Shown piece after piece: positions 49,355-57,699 of a stretch of 64,000 nt of DNA (position 1 is the first letter of the stretch; each line of letters starts with the position of its first letter). The notes under the pieces are model-generated. The model was not told the origin of the DNA and ran no database searches. It saw only the letters and a program-made list of their open reading frames with translations. The position numbers and the translations under genes are program-made. The stretch covers positions 1,043,759 through 1,107,758 of the forward strand of contig NZ_LBMK01000001.1 in NCBI RefSeq assembly GCF_001005295.1, given 5' to 3'. This DNA is from Streptomyces yangpuensis. GTDB lineage: Bacteria > Actinomycetota > Actinomycetes > Streptomycetales > Streptomycetaceae.

Positions 49355-49671
49355 TGAATTACGTCAAGGCCTGCGCGCTGAGCGAGCTGGAGGAGAACAC
49401 CCCCAAGCGGGTGGAACTCGACGGCACGCCGGTGTCCATCGTCTCCACCGACGGGGAGGTGTTCGCGATCAACGACATCTGCTCGCACGCGAACGTCTCG
49501 CTCTCGGAGGGCGAGGTCGAGGACTGCATGATCGAGTGCTGGCTGCACGGGTCGGCGTTCGACCTGCGCACCGGCAAGCCCTCCGGTCTGCCCGCGACGC
49601 GCCCCGTTCCCGTATACCCCGTAAAGATCGAAGGGGACGACGTGCTCGTCTCCCTCACCCAGGAGTCCTGA
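49354..49671 (+). CDS. Rieske-type [2Fe-2S] ferredoxin of the suf operon
   Basis: 105 aa non-heme Rieske protein. Cluster ligands are CSHANVSLSEGEVEDCMIECWLHG, with C-x-H and C-x2-H pairs. Annotated elsewhere as dioxygenase ferredoxin subunit; its fixed place between sufD and sufC in actinobacteria suggests a role in electron supply to cluster assembly (inference). Overlaps the sufD stop. Confidence 0.93.
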   Translation: MNYVKACALSELEENTPKRVELDGTPVSIVSTDGEVFAINDICSHANVSLSEGEVEDCMIECWLHGSAFDLRTGKPSGLPATRPVPVYPVKIEGDDVLVSLTQES

Positions 49672-49678
49672 GGTATCC

Positions 49679-50443
49679 ATGGCAACGCTTGAAATCCACG
49701 ACCTGCACGTCTCCGTCGAGGCCGAGAACGGCGCCCGCGAGATCCTCAAGGGCGTCGACCTCACCGTCAAGCAGGGTGAGACGCACGCCATCATGGGTCC
49801 GAACGGCTCCGGCAAGTCCACGCTGGCGTACTCGCTGGCCGGTCACCCGAAGTACACGATCACCGGCGGCACCGTCACCCTCGACGGCGAGGACGTCCTG
49901 GAGATGTCCGTCGACGAGCGCGCCCGCGCCGGCGTCTTCCTCGCCATGCAGTACCCGGTCGAGGTCCCCGGTGTCTCGGTCTCCAACTTCCTGCGCACCT
50001 CCGCCACCGCCATCCGCGGCGAGGCCCCCAAGCTGCGCACCTGGGTGAAGGAGGTCAAGTCCGCGATGGAGCAGCTCCAGATGGACCCGGCCTTCGCCGA
50101 GCGCAACGTCAACGAGGGCTTCTCCGGCGGTGAGAAGAAGCGTCACGAGATCCTCCAGCTGGAGCTCCTGCAGCCGAAGATCGCGATCCTCGACGAGACC
50201 GACTCCGGCCTCGACGTCGACGCCCTGCGCATCGTCTCCGAGGGCGTCAACCGCGTCCGCGAGACCGGTGAGGTCGGCACCCTGCTGATCACCCACTACA
50301 CGCGCATCCTGCGCTACATCAAGCCCGACTTCGTGCACGTGTTCGCGAACGGCCGCATCGCCGAGTCCGGCGGCGCCGAGCTCGCCGACCAGCTGGAGAA
50401 CGAGGGCTACGACAAGTACGTGAAGGGTGGCGCGACCGCGTGA
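49679..50443 (+). CDS. sufC: Fe-S cluster assembly ATPase SufC
   Basis: 254 aa ABC-type ATPase. Walker A GPNGSGKST, signature FSGGEKKRHEILQL, Walker B KIAILDETDSGLDVDAL, and switch His in LLITHYTRIL. ATP hydrolysis drives the SufBC2D conformational change. ATG at 49679, 7 bases after the ferredoxin stop; overlaps sufS by 4 bases. Confidence 0.98.
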   Translation: MATLEIHDLHVSVEAENGAREILKGVDLTVKQGETHAIMGPNGSGKSTLAYSLAGHPKYTITGGTVTLDGEDVLEMSVDERARAGVFLAMQYPVEVPGVSVSNFLRTSATAIRGEAPKLRTWVKEVKSAMEQLQMDPAFAERNVNEGFSGGEKKRHEILQLELLQPKIAILDETDSGLDVDALRIVSEGVNRVRETGEVGTLLITHYTRILRYIKPDFVHVFANGRIAESGGAELADQLENEGYDKYVKGGATA

Positions 50444-51696
50444 CACAGCTGCCTGGCCTCCTCGACATCGAGGCGATCCGCAAGGACTTCCCCCTGCTGG
50501 ATCGTGTGGTCCACGACGGGAAGAAGATCGTTTACCTGGACAACGCTGCGACCTCGCAGAAGCCGCGCCAGGTGCTCGACGCGCTGAACGAGTACTACGA
50601 GCAGCACAACGCGAACGTCCACCGCGGCGTGCACGTGCTCGCCGAGGAGGCCACGGCGCTGTACGAGGGCGCCCGCGACAAGGTCGCCGCCTTCATCAAC
50701 GCGCCGAGCCGCGACGAGGTGATCTTCACCAAGAACGCCTCGGAGTCGCTCAACCTCGTCGCGAACATGCTCGGCTGGGCGGACGAGCCCTACCGGGTCG
50801 ACCGCGACACCGAGATCGCCATCACGGAGATGGAGCACCACTCCAACATCGTGCCGTGGCAGCTGCTCGCGCAGCGCACCGGCGCCAAGCTGAAGTGGTT
50901 CGGCCTCACCGACGACGGCCGGCTCGACCTGTCCAACATCGAAGAGGTCATCACGGAGAAGACGAAGATCGTCTCCTTCACGCTGGTCTCCAACATCATG
51001 GGCACGGTCAACCCGGTCGAGGCGATCGTCCGGCGCGCCCAGGACGTCGGCGCGCTGGTGCTGATCGACGCCTCCCAGGCCGCTCCGCACATGCCGCTGG
51101 ACGTGCAGGCGCTCGGCGCCGACTTCGTGGCCTTCACCGGCCACAAGATGTGCGGCCCGACCGGCATCGGCGTCCTCTGGGGCCGCCAGGAGCTCCTGGA
51201 AGACCTGCCTCCGTTCCTCGGCGGCGGCGAGATGATCGAGACCGTATCGATGCACGCCTCGACCTACGCCCCGGCGCCGCACAAGTTCGAGGCCGGTACG
51301 CCCCCGATCGCCCAGGCCGTCGGCCTCGGCGCGGCCGTGGACTACCTGTCCGCGATCGGCATGGACAAGATCGCCGCGCACGAGCACGCGATCACCGAGT
51401 ACGCGATCAAGCGCCTCGCCGAGGTGCCCGACCTGCGGATCATCGGCCCCACCACGGCCGAGGACCGCGGCGCCGCGATCTCCTTCGTACTCGGCGACAT
51501 CCACCCGCACGACGTCGGCCAGGTCCTGGACGAGCAGGGCATCGCGGTCCGCGTGGGGCACCACTGCGCGCGCCCCGTCTGCCTGCGCTACGGAATTCCG
51601 GCGACGACGCGAGCGTCTTTCTACCTGTACTCCTCTCCGGCCGACGTCGACGCGCTGATCGACGGGCTGGAGCACGTACGGAACTTCTTCGGCTGA
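50440..51696 (+). CDS. sufS: Cysteine desulfurase SufS
   Basis: 418 aa, PLP-dependent. Removes sulfur from cysteine for transfer to SufU. AATSQKPRQVLDALNEYYEQHNANVHRGVH, PLP Lys in FVAFTGHKMCGPTGIGVLWG, and the persulfide Cys in VRVGHHCARPVCLRYG. GTG start at 50440 (VTQLPGLLDIEAIRKDFP), coupled to sufC by a 4-base overlap. Confidence 0.98.
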   Translation: MTQLPGLLDIEAIRKDFPLLDRVVHDGKKIVYLDNAATSQKPRQVLDALNEYYEQHNANVHRGVHVLAEEATALYEGARDKVAAFINAPSRDEVIFTKNASESLNLVANMLGWADEPYRVDRDTEIAITEMEHHSNIVPWQLLAQRTGAKLKWFGLTDDGRLDLSNIEEVITEKTKIVSFTLVSNIMGTVNPVEAIVRRAQDVGALVLIDASQAAPHMPLDVQALGADFVAFTGHKMCGPTGIGVLWGRQELLEDLPPFLGGGEMIETVSMHASTYAPAPHKFEAGTPPIAQAVGLGAAVDYLSAIGMDKIAAHEHAITEYAIKRLAEVPDLRIIGPTTAEDRGAAISFVLGDIHPHDVGQVLDEQGIAVRVGHHCARPVCLRYGIPATTRASFYLYSSPADVDALIDGLEHVRNFFG

Positions 51697-51718
51697 CGGA
51701 CGAGGCGACGAGGACGCA

Positions 51719-52180
51719 GTGAAGCTGGATTCGATGTACCAGGAACTGATCCTGGACCACTACAAGCACCCGCACGGGCGTGGCCTGCGCGACGGCGACG
51801 CCGAGGTGCACCACGTCAACCCGACGTGCGGCGACGAGATCACGCTGCGCGTGAAGTACGACGGTGAGAAGCTGACAGATGTCAGCTACGAGGGCCAGGG
51901 CTGCTCCATCAGCCAGGCCAGCGCCTCCGTACTGAACGAGCTGCTCGTGGGCAAGGAACTGGCCGAGGCGCAGAAGATCCAGGCTGTCTTCCTGGAGATG
52001 ATGCAGTCCAAGGGCAAGATCGAGCCCGACGAGGCCATGGAGGAGGTGCTGGAGGACGCGGTCGCGTTCGTCGGTGTCTCCAAGTACCCGGCCCGTGTGA
52101 AGTGCGCCCTGCTGAGCTGGATGGCGTGGAAGGACGCGACCGCCCAGGCCCTGGGTGACGCGGAGAGGAAGACGGCATGA
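51719..52180 (+). CDS. sufU: Zinc-dependent sulfurtransferase SufU
   Basis: 153 aa. Accepts persulfide sulfur from SufS. Zinc ligands Cys in NPTCGDEI (with Asp), GQGCSISQAS and RVKCALLSW. Starts with GTG at 51719 (VKLDSMYQELILDHYKHP), 22 bases after sufS; overlaps sufT by 4 bases. SufU-type, not the IscU scaffold, because of the SufS neighbour and the GCSISQAS form. Confidence 0.96.
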   Translation: MKLDSMYQELILDHYKHPHGRGLRDGDAEVHHVNPTCGDEITLRVKYDGEKLTDVSYEGQGCSISQASASVLNELLVGKELAEAQKIQAVFLEMMQSKGKIEPDEAMEEVLEDAVAFVGVSKYPARVKCALLSWMAWKDATAQALGDAERKTA

Positions 52181-52521
52181 CCGAGAACGCGACGCCCGAG
52201 GCGTCGACCAAGCCGGCCACCGAGGAGGAGGTCCGTGAGGCCCTCTACGACGTGGTCGACCCCGAGCTGGGCATCGACGTCGTCAACCTGGGCCTGATCT
52301 ACGGCATCCACATCGACGACGCGAACATCGCCACCCTCGACATGACCCTGACCTCGGCGGCCTGCCCGCTGACGGACGTCATCGAGGACCAGGCGAAGTC
52401 CGCGACGGACGGCATCGTCAACGAACTCCGGATCAACTGGGTCTGGATGCCGCCGTGGGGCCCGGACAAGATCACGGACGACGGCCGTGAGCAGCTCCGC
52501 GCGCTCGGCTTCAACGTCTGA
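52177..52521 (+). CDS. sufT: SufT / DUF59 (MIP18-like) Fe-S assembly factor
   Basis: 114 aa. DUF59 domain: EVREALYDVVDPELGIDVVNLGLIYGI, then LTLTSAACPLTDVIEDQ with the conserved hyper-reactive Cys, and a C-terminal WMPPWGPDKITDDGREQLRALGF. Aids cluster maturation or delivery. Last gene of the suf operon, followed by a strong hairpin. Confidence 0.96.
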   Translation: MTENATPEASTKPATEEEVREALYDVVDPELGIDVVNLGLIYGIHIDDANIATLDMTLTSAACPLTDVIEDQAKSATDGIVNELRINWVWMPPWGPDKITDDGREQLRALGFNV

Positions 52522-52543
52522 GCACCCCCGCTCGTACAGCAGG

Positions 52544-52569
52544 GCCCCCGGCACGTCGGTGCCGGGGGC
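52544..52569 (+). terminator. suf operon terminator
   Basis: GCCCCCGGCAC (52544-52554) pairs with GTGCCGGGGGC (52559-52569), GTCG loop. Confidence 0.8.
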
Positions 52570-52618
52570 TCTCGCTGTTCTCCGGACGGACGGACCGGAC
52601 GGCGTGCACCTCCTGGGT

Positions 52619-52656
52619 GTGTACGGCCGTACGCATCGATGTGTACCCTTGTACAC
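52619..52656 (+). promoter_or_regulatory. Tandem operators on a leaderless promoter (SMR-TetR operon)
   Basis: GTGTAC-GGCC-GTACGC (52619-52634) and GTGTAC-CCTT-GTACAC (52641-52656), same half-sites, 22 bp apart. TACCCT (52644-52649) lies inside the second operator and ends 7 bases before the ATG at 52657, so it would serve as -10 of a leaderless transcript, with the -35 position inside the first operator. Confidence 0.72.
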
Positions 52657-52977
52657 ATGCCCTATGTCCTGCTTGCCGCAGCCATCGCCGCCGAGGTCGC
52701 CGGCACCACCGCCATGAAGTACAGCGACGGCTTCACGAAGCTGTGGCCCTCGCTCGGCACCCTCCTGGGGTACGCCATAGCGTTCACCCTGCTCGCGCAG
52801 ACGCTGAAGACCATGTCGGTCGGCACGGCCTACGCGATATGGGCCGGCGTCGGCACCGCCGCCATCGCCGCGATCGGCATGGTGTTCATGGGGGAGGCGG
52901 CCACCGCCGCGAAGATCGCCGGGATCGCCCTGGTGATCGGCGGGGTGGTCCTGCTGAACCTGGGCGGGGCCCACTGA
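52657..52977 (+). CDS. Small multidrug resistance (SMR) efflux protein
   Basis: 106 aa, four transmembrane helices, EmrE/SugE-type. Conserved Glu in the first helix (AAIAAEVAGTTAMKYSDGF), AYAIWAGVGTAAIAAIG, and a C-terminal IAGIALVIGGVVLLNLGGA. Dimer exports cationic compounds by proton antiport. ATG at 52657 directly after the second operator; no Shine-Dalgarno and probably leaderless. Overlaps the TetR start (TGATG), so the pair is cotranscribed. Confidence 0.93.
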   Translation: MPYVLLAAAIAAEVAGTTAMKYSDGFTKLWPSLGTLLGYAIAFTLLAQTLKTMSVGTAYAIWAGVGTAAIAAIGMVFMGEAATAAKIAGIALVIGGVVLLNLGGAH

Positions 52978-53543
52978 TGCCGCAGGGCGTCCGGCGCTAC
53001 GACCCGGACCGGCGCCAGCGCATCATCGACGCCGCGATCCGGGTGGTCGGCGCCAAGGGCATCGCGGGGCTGAGCCACCGCAGCGCCGCCGCGGAGGCCG
53101 ACGTACCGCTGGGCTCGACCACATACCACTTCAAGACGCTGGACGACCTGCTGGTCGCGGCGCTCCGGCAGGCCAACGAGGGCTTCGCGCAGGCGGTGGC
53201 CGACTCGGCCGCGCTGGCCGACCCGGACACCGACCTCGCCGGGGCGCTGGCCCGGCTGCTGGGCGAGTTCCTGGCGGCGGACCGCGGCCGGGTGGAGCTG
53301 GAGTACGAGCTCTACCTCGCGGCGCTGCGCCGCCCTGCCCTGCGGCCGGTGGCCGCCGAGTGGTGCGAGGCGGCGGCCGAGGCGCTGACGCCGCGGACCG
53401 ACCCGGCGACGGCCCGGGCGCTGGTGGCCGTGATGGACGGCATCAGCCTGCAGGTCCTGCTGACGGACGCCGCGTACGACGAGTCGTACGCCCGCGAGAT
53501 CCTGGCCCGGGTCCTGGGGGGCCGGGCCGAGTCCGGGGCGTAG
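52977..53543 (+). CDS. TetR family transcriptional regulator
   Basis: 188 aa. N-terminal TetR HTH (RQRIIDAAIRVVGAKGIAGLSHRSAAAEADVPLGSTTYHFKTLDDLLVAAL), C-terminal helical ligand domain with CEAAAEAL. Starts at the ATG in the SMR stop overlap. The tandem palindromic sites in front of the SMR gene are the likely binding sites, giving autorepression lifted by the SMR substrate (inference). Confidence 0.93.
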   Translation: MPQGVRRYDPDRRQRIIDAAIRVVGAKGIAGLSHRSAAAEADVPLGSTTYHFKTLDDLLVAALRQANEGFAQAVADSAALADPDTDLAGALARLLGEFLAADRGRVELEYELYLAALRRPALRPVAAEWCEAAAEALTPRTDPATARALVAVMDGISLQVLLTDAAYDESYAREILARVLGGRAESGA

Positions 53544-53639
53544 CACCGGCCGCCCGTGCAGGGCACCCGGGTGCGCCCGACGGTGCGGCGAGGCGCGGTG
53601 CCGGGCGTCGCGGGGCAGGCGGGGCTTGGCGGACGGGCC

Positions 53640-54524
53640 TCAGGCCGTGGAGGCGGCGGTGCGGACTGCCGTGAGGGCCGTCCGCACGCTCGCCTCGATG
53701 TCGCGGATCGGGTAGATCACCTCGCGCACCGTGCGGTCGCGGTCGACGACCAGGGTCAGCCGCTTGATCCGGCTCACCCCCGCCGCGCGGAACGTCGGCA
53801 GGCGCAGCGCGGCCGTCAGTGCCAGATCGGCATCCGAGAGGAGCGGGAAGCGCAGCCGCTCCTGCTCCGCGAACTCCCGCTGCTCGTCGGGGCGCTGCGT
53901 CGAGACCCCGTGCACGGTGGCGCCGGCCGCCGTGAACTCCGCGAGCTGGTCGCGGTACGTGCAGGACTCGAACGTGCAGCCCTTGGCACCCGGGATTCCG
54001 GCCCAGCCGGGCGGATAGGACTCGGCGCGCGCGTACGCGCCCGGGAAGAAGTACAGAACCGTGAACGGGGTGTCCGCCACCGGGTCGGCGAGCCCGCCGA
54101 AACGGTCCGGCAGCAGCAGCGGCGGCACCCGCGTGCCGTGCAGCGCGTGCACCCGTTCCGCCTCGCGCGATGCCTCGTCGGTCGTCGCCGTCATCTCTCC
54201 CTCTCCCAGGATCCAGGTGTCGCCCCAGTCCTGGAGGGCCACCAGGACCGGCACCAGCCCCCGCCCGCGCGGGGTCAGCCGGTACTCGTGCCGTACCGGA
54301 CGTTCCTGGTACGGCTCGCGCGCCAGCACCCCGGCCTCGACCAGCAGCTTCAGCCGCTCCGCGAGCACCTTGCGGGAGACCCCCAGCTCGCGCTGGAGCT
54401 CCTCGAAGCGGTGCAGGCCGCGCGCCGCGTCCCGCACGATCAGCAGCGTCCACCAGTCGCCCACCACGTCGAGGGCCTGGGCGATCGCGCAGTCCGCGTC
54501 GCCGAGGTGTGTGCGCTGGGCCAT
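53640..54524 (-). CDS. HxlR-type regulator fused to a bacterioferritin comigratory-type peroxiredoxin
   Basis: 294 aa in two domains. 1 to about 110: HxlR winged HTH (DCAIAQALDVVGDWWTLLIVRDAARGLHRFEELQREL, with Cys12; VLAERLKLLVEAGVL). About 120-294: thioredoxin-fold redoxin with VLYFFPGAYARAESYPPGWAGIPGAKGCTFESCTYRD, giving candidate peroxidatic Cys183 and resolving Cys188 (C-x4-C as in PrxQ/BCP), then VHGVSTQ, RFPLLSD and TLVVDRD. ATG at 54524 with GGAGCTCC nearby. Divergent MFS gene 103 bp away shares an operator. A direct thiol-peroxide sensor coupled to DNA binding is an inference. Confidence 0.9.
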   Translation of the reverse strand: MAQRTHLGDADCAIAQALDVVGDWWTLLIVRDAARGLHRFEELQRELGVSRKVLAERLKLLVEAGVLAREPYQERPVRHEYRLTPRGRGLVPVLVALQDWGDTWILGEGEMTATTDEASREAERVHALHGTRVPPLLLPDRFGGLADPVADTPFTVLYFFPGAYARAESYPPGWAGIPGAKGCTFESCTYRDQLAEFTAAGATVHGVSTQRPDEQREFAEQERLRFPLLSDADLALTAALRLPTFRAAGVSRIKRLTLVVDRDRTVREVIYPIRDIEASVRTALTAVRTAASTA

Positions 54525-54541
54525 GGGAGCTCCTTTGTCCG

Positions 54542-54592
54542 TTGACCCAAGGCTGTCATGCTGACATAGTCCGTTCCCAAAAGGAACTTACT
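54542..54592 (+). promoter_or_regulatory. Divergent promoter and HxlR-type operator
   Basis: TTGACC (54542-54547), 17 bp, CATAGT (54565-54570): a good -35/-10 pair towards the MFS gene. Palindrome AGT-N2-GTTCC-CAAAA-GGAAC-N2-ACT (54568-54592) overlaps the -10, ideal for repression by the fused regulator. Confidence 0.7.
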
Positions 54593-54627
54593 CAACGATC
54601 GACTCGTCGGAAGCGGGGGGCACGGGT

Positions 54628-55860
54628 GTGCTGCAGGGGTTCAAGGACATACCGAGGGTCGTGTGGCTGCTGGCTGCGGGGGTGTTCGTCAACGCCGTCG
54701 TCAGCTTCACCTTCGTCTTCGTCTTCCTCTACCTGACCGGCCCGCGCGGCCTCGGCGCCGCCCAGGCCGGCCTCGTCAGCGGAATCGGCGGGGTCGGCCT
54801 GGTCGCGGGCAACTTCACCGGCGGCTGGTACGGAGACCGCTTCGGCCACCGCCGGGTGCTCCTGGCCGCCGCCACCCTGGGCGGGCTGACCCTCATGGCC
54901 TTCCCGCTGCTGCCCGCGCCGCTCCTCTTCGTGGCCATGCCGGTGGCCCAGTACGCCTCCGGCGTGATCCGGGCCGCCAACTCCGCGCTGGTCGCGGTCA
55001 CCGTTCCGGAGGGCGGCCGCCGCCAGGCCTTCGCCCTCGTACGCTGCGCCTCCAACGGCGGTTTCACCCTCGGGCCGCCGCTGGGCGCCCTGATCGCGAC
55101 CGGCCTCTCGTACGACTGGCTCTTCGTCGCCGACGGCCTCGGAACCCTCTTCTTCGCCCTCTGGACCGCCCGCGTCGTCCCGGCGCGCGGCGCCTCCCGC
55201 ACGGCCTCCGCGGCCCCGGACGGGGGTCGGGGCCGCGGACTCGCCGCCGAACTACGGGCCCGGCCCGCCCTGCTGGTGGTGCTCGGCGCGATCCTGGTGA
55301 CCGACGTCGTCTACCGCCAGCAGTACTCCACCTTCTCCGTCTTCCTCACCGACCACGGCCTGGACCCACGCGTCTTCGGGCTCGTCATCGCCCTCAACGG
55401 CGGGGTGATCCTGCTGCTGGAGCTGCCCGCCGCCGTCGCGCTGCGCGAGCGCCCGGCGCTGCCGGTGATCGGTACCGGCCTGGTGCTGGTCGGGGCCGGG
55501 TACGCGGCGCTGCTGCTCGGAGCCGGGATCGCGAGCGCCGTGGTCATGATGGTCCTGCTGAGCCTCGGCGAGATCCTCTACAAGACCACCGCCACCGCCT
55601 ACGTCGCCGACGAGGCACCCGAGCACGCCGTCGGACGCTTCCAGAGCCTGTACGCGGGGATCTCGGTCAGCGGGGTCGTCATCGGCCCGCCGCTGGGCGG
55701 AGCGCTGTACGCGGCCGCGCCCGGGCTGTTGTGGCCGCTGTGCGCCGGGCTCGCGGCGGCGGCGGGCGCGGCGGTGCTGTGGGCCTCGGCGCGGCAGCGG
55801 CGGCACGCGGCCCGACCGGCACATGAGACCGGTTCGCAACCTCAGGCCGTCGCCGGTTAG
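54628..55860 (+). CDS. MFS transporter, probable drug efflux type
   Basis: 410 aa, about 12 helices. GNFTGGWYGDRFGHRRVLLAAATLGG is the conserved loop 2-3 motif of MFS; ALVRCASNGGFTLGPPLGALIA follows. This layout is of the MFS_1/DHA type. GTG at 54628 after AAGCGGGGGG. Shares a promoter region with the HxlR-peroxiredoxin gene, so redox- or electrophile-induced efflux is a plausible guess. Substrate unknown. Confidence 0.88.
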   Translation: MLQGFKDIPRVVWLLAAGVFVNAVVSFTFVFVFLYLTGPRGLGAAQAGLVSGIGGVGLVAGNFTGGWYGDRFGHRRVLLAAATLGGLTLMAFPLLPAPLLFVAMPVAQYASGVIRAANSALVAVTVPEGGRRQAFALVRCASNGGFTLGPPLGALIATGLSYDWLFVADGLGTLFFALWTARVVPARGASRTASAAPDGGRGRGLAAELRARPALLVVLGAILVTDVVYRQQYSTFSVFLTDHGLDPRVFGLVIALNGGVILLLELPAAVALRERPALPVIGTGLVLVGAGYAALLLGAGIASAVVMMVLLSLGEILYKTTATAYVADEAPEHAVGRFQSLYAGISVSGVVIGPPLGGALYAAAPGLLWPLCAGLAAAAGAAVLWASARQRRHAARPAHETGSQPQAVAG

Positions 55861-55863
55861 GTT
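55833..55863 (+). promoter_or_regulatory. Candidate leaderless dapD promoter
   Basis: TTCGCA (55833-55838), 19 bp, TAGGTT (55858-55863), then the dapD ATG 7 bases on. The promoter lies in the MFS 3' end; the -35 match is moderate. Confidence 0.4.
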
Positions 55864-55869
55864 TCGGGC

Positions 55870-56850
55870 ATGACTGCTACGCGTACCACCGGCGCCGTCG
55901 CCGCCGGACTTGCCACCATCACCGCCGACGGCACCGTCCTCGACACCTGGTTCCCCGCCCCCGAGCTGGTCGCCGAGCCCGGCCCGGCCGGCACCGAGCG
56001 CCTCACCGCCGAGCAGGCCGTGGAGTCCCTCGGCGCCGCCGCGGCCAAGGCGATCCGCAGCGACGCGGTCCGCGGCGTCGAGGTCGTAGCCGTCCGCACG
56101 GTCATCGCCTCCCTGGAGGACAAGCCGCTGGACGCGCACGACGCGTACCTGCGCCTGCACCTGCTCAGCCACCGCCTGGTCAAGCCGCACGGCCAGAACC
56201 TCGACGGTGTCTTCGGCCTGCTGACCAACGTCGCCTGGACCTCGCTCGGCCCGGTCGCCGTCGACCAGGTCGAGACCGTCCGCCTCAACGCCCGCGCCGA
56301 GGGCCTGCACCTGCAGGTCACCTCGATCGACAAGTTCCCGCGGATGACGGACTACGTCGCCCCCAAGGGCGTGCGCATCGCCGACGCCGACCGCGTCCGC
56401 CTCGGCGCGCACCTCGCCGAGGGCACCACCGTCATGCACGAGGGCTTCGTCAACTTCAACGCCGGTACCCTCGGCACCTCCATGGTCGAGGGCCGCATCT
56501 CCGCGGGTGTCGTCGTCGGCGACGGCTCCGACATCGGCGGCGGCGCCTCCACCATGGGCACCCTCTCGGGCGGCGGCAAGCAGATCATCTCCATCGGCGA
56601 GCGCACCCTGGTCGGCGCCGAGGCGGGCATCGGCATCGCCCTCGGCAACGAGTGCGTCGTCGAGGCCGGCCTGTACGTCACCGCGGGCACCCGCGTCACC
56701 CTGCCGGACGGCCAGATCGTCAAGGCCCTGGAGCTCTCCGGCGCCGACAACATCCTCTTCCGCCGCAACTCGGTGACCGGCGCCGTCGAGGCCCGCCCGT
56801 ACAAGGCGAACTGGGGCGGCCTGAACGAGGTCCTGCACAGCCACAACTGA
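55870..56850 (+). CDS. dapD: 2,3,4,5-Tetrahydropyridine-2,6-dicarboxylate N-succinyltransferase
   Basis: 326 aa, actinobacterial DapD type. Lysine/meso-diaminopimelate pathway: succinylates tetrahydrodipicolinate. Left-handed beta-helix with hexapeptide repeats ([52 protein letters not shown]), and [18 protein letters not shown] at the C-terminus. ATG at 55870, 9 bp after the MFS stop; -10 TAGGTT ends 6 bases before, so it is possibly transcribed independently and leaderless. Confidence 0.96.
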   Translation: MTATRTTGAVAAGLATITADGTVLDTWFPAPELVAEPGPAGTERLTAEQAVESLGAAAAKAIRSDAVRGVEVVAVRTVIASLEDKPLDAHDAYLRLHLLSHRLVKPHGQNLDGVFGLLTNVAWTSLGPVAVDQVETVRLNARAEGLHLQVTSIDKFPRMTDYVAPKGVRIADADRVRLGAHLAEGTTVMHEGFVNFNAGTLGTSMVEGRISAGVVVGDGSDIGGGASTMGTLSGGGKQIISIGERTLVGAEAGIGIALGNECVVEAGLYVTAGTRVTLPDGQIVKALELSGADNILFRRNSVTGAVEARPYKANWGGLNEVLHSHN

Positions 56851-57172
56851 CGCCCGCGTCCGTCCCCGGGCGCCCTCCCGGACCCAAGCGGCCCGGGAGG
56901 GCGCCCGGCTGTGTTCAGCACGGGCCGCGCAAGGCCGCGTACGCCGTCGACGAAGAGGTGGGTGTGCGCCGCCATGCATGCGGGCGCTCCGGGACACGTG
57001 CCGACCAGCAGTGTGCCGAGCGCGCTCGGGCTGCCGGGCGCACCGGCCCTCAGCTCCCCCGGGGATCTACGAGGCATCCGCCTGGTGTGTCGCCATGGCC
57101 CGAGCGAAGCGCCCGGCGGGCGCTGTCGGCGGAGGCATTCACCATCCGGGCACCGGCATGATCGGTGAGTAC
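56851..57172. other. Intergenic region downstream of dapD
   Basis: 322 bp between converging dapD and the small membrane protein. Holds the dapD terminator. Two short open frames (56911-57168 plus, and a minus frame) show no recognisable protein or ribosome site; I see no gene. Confidence 0.5.
56866..56908 (+). terminator. dapD terminator
   Basis: 16-bp perfect stem, CCGGGCGCCCTCCCGG (56866-56881) with CCGGGAGGGCGCCCGG (56893-56908). Confidence 0.85.
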
Positions 57173-57427
57173 TCAGTGGTGGGGGATCGTGCGGATCAGG
57201 CCGGCGAAGGCCTGCTCCTCCGCCTCGGTCAGCTGGACCGACTCCATCGGGTGCGCGGCCGAGGTGCGCTGGGCCGGGATCCTCGGCAGGGCGTCGGCCG
57301 CGCCGGGCTCCGGCTGCCGGAAGCGGCCGTCCCGCAGCATGTGGCCCAGGCCGGCCACCCAGACGAGCGCTGCCACGAGCAGGACGGCGAGGCCGATTTC
57401 CTGGGCGAGGGAGATCGAGGGGAACAC
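57173..57427 (-). CDS. Small membrane protein, conserved hypothetical
   Basis: 84 aa. One transmembrane helix (AQEIGLAVLLVAALVWVAGLGHML) followed by a basic loop and a soluble tail with EAEEQAFAGLIRTIPHH. The GTG at 57427 has GGAGG 7 bases upstream, which decides it over longer frames. I know of no function; such single-helix proteins are common in Streptomyces. Downstream of the nuclease in the same direction, separated by more than 270 bp. Confidence 0.65.
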   Translation of the reverse strand: MFPSISLAQEIGLAVLLVAALVWVAGLGHMLRDGRFRQPEPGAADALPRIPAQRTSAAHPMESVQLTEAEEQAFAGLIRTIPHH

Positions 57428-57649
57428 CAGGATCCTCCAGGGATGCGGGGGTGCGAGCCGGGACAAGATCGGGCGTGCAGACACTCAACACCACAACCGG
57501 TCGATTCGGTGGAGATGTGGCGAGCGTCACGTCAGGGCCGAAAGTCCCCATCTCGCCCGGGAACCCGGTCCCCGGCGGCGAGCAGGGCGCCTGCGGCCGG
57601 CCGGGCCCGGCGGGCGGTGGCACGGAGGATCGCGGCGAAACGGTGGCAA

Positions 57650-57679
57650 GGGGCCCGGCCGGGACGGCGGCCGGGCCCC
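57650..57679 (-). terminator. Terminator of the secreted nuclease gene
   Basis: GGGGCCCGGCC (57650-57660) pairs with GGCCGGGCCCC (57669-57679), 20 bp past the nuclease stop. Confidence 0.75.
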
Positions 57680-57699
57680 TGCTGCTCCGGACCCGGGGG

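Noticed and set aside
56911..57168. Small plus-strand open frame after dapD
   Set aside because: No ribosome site, no recognisable composition or homologue; it overlaps the terminator side.
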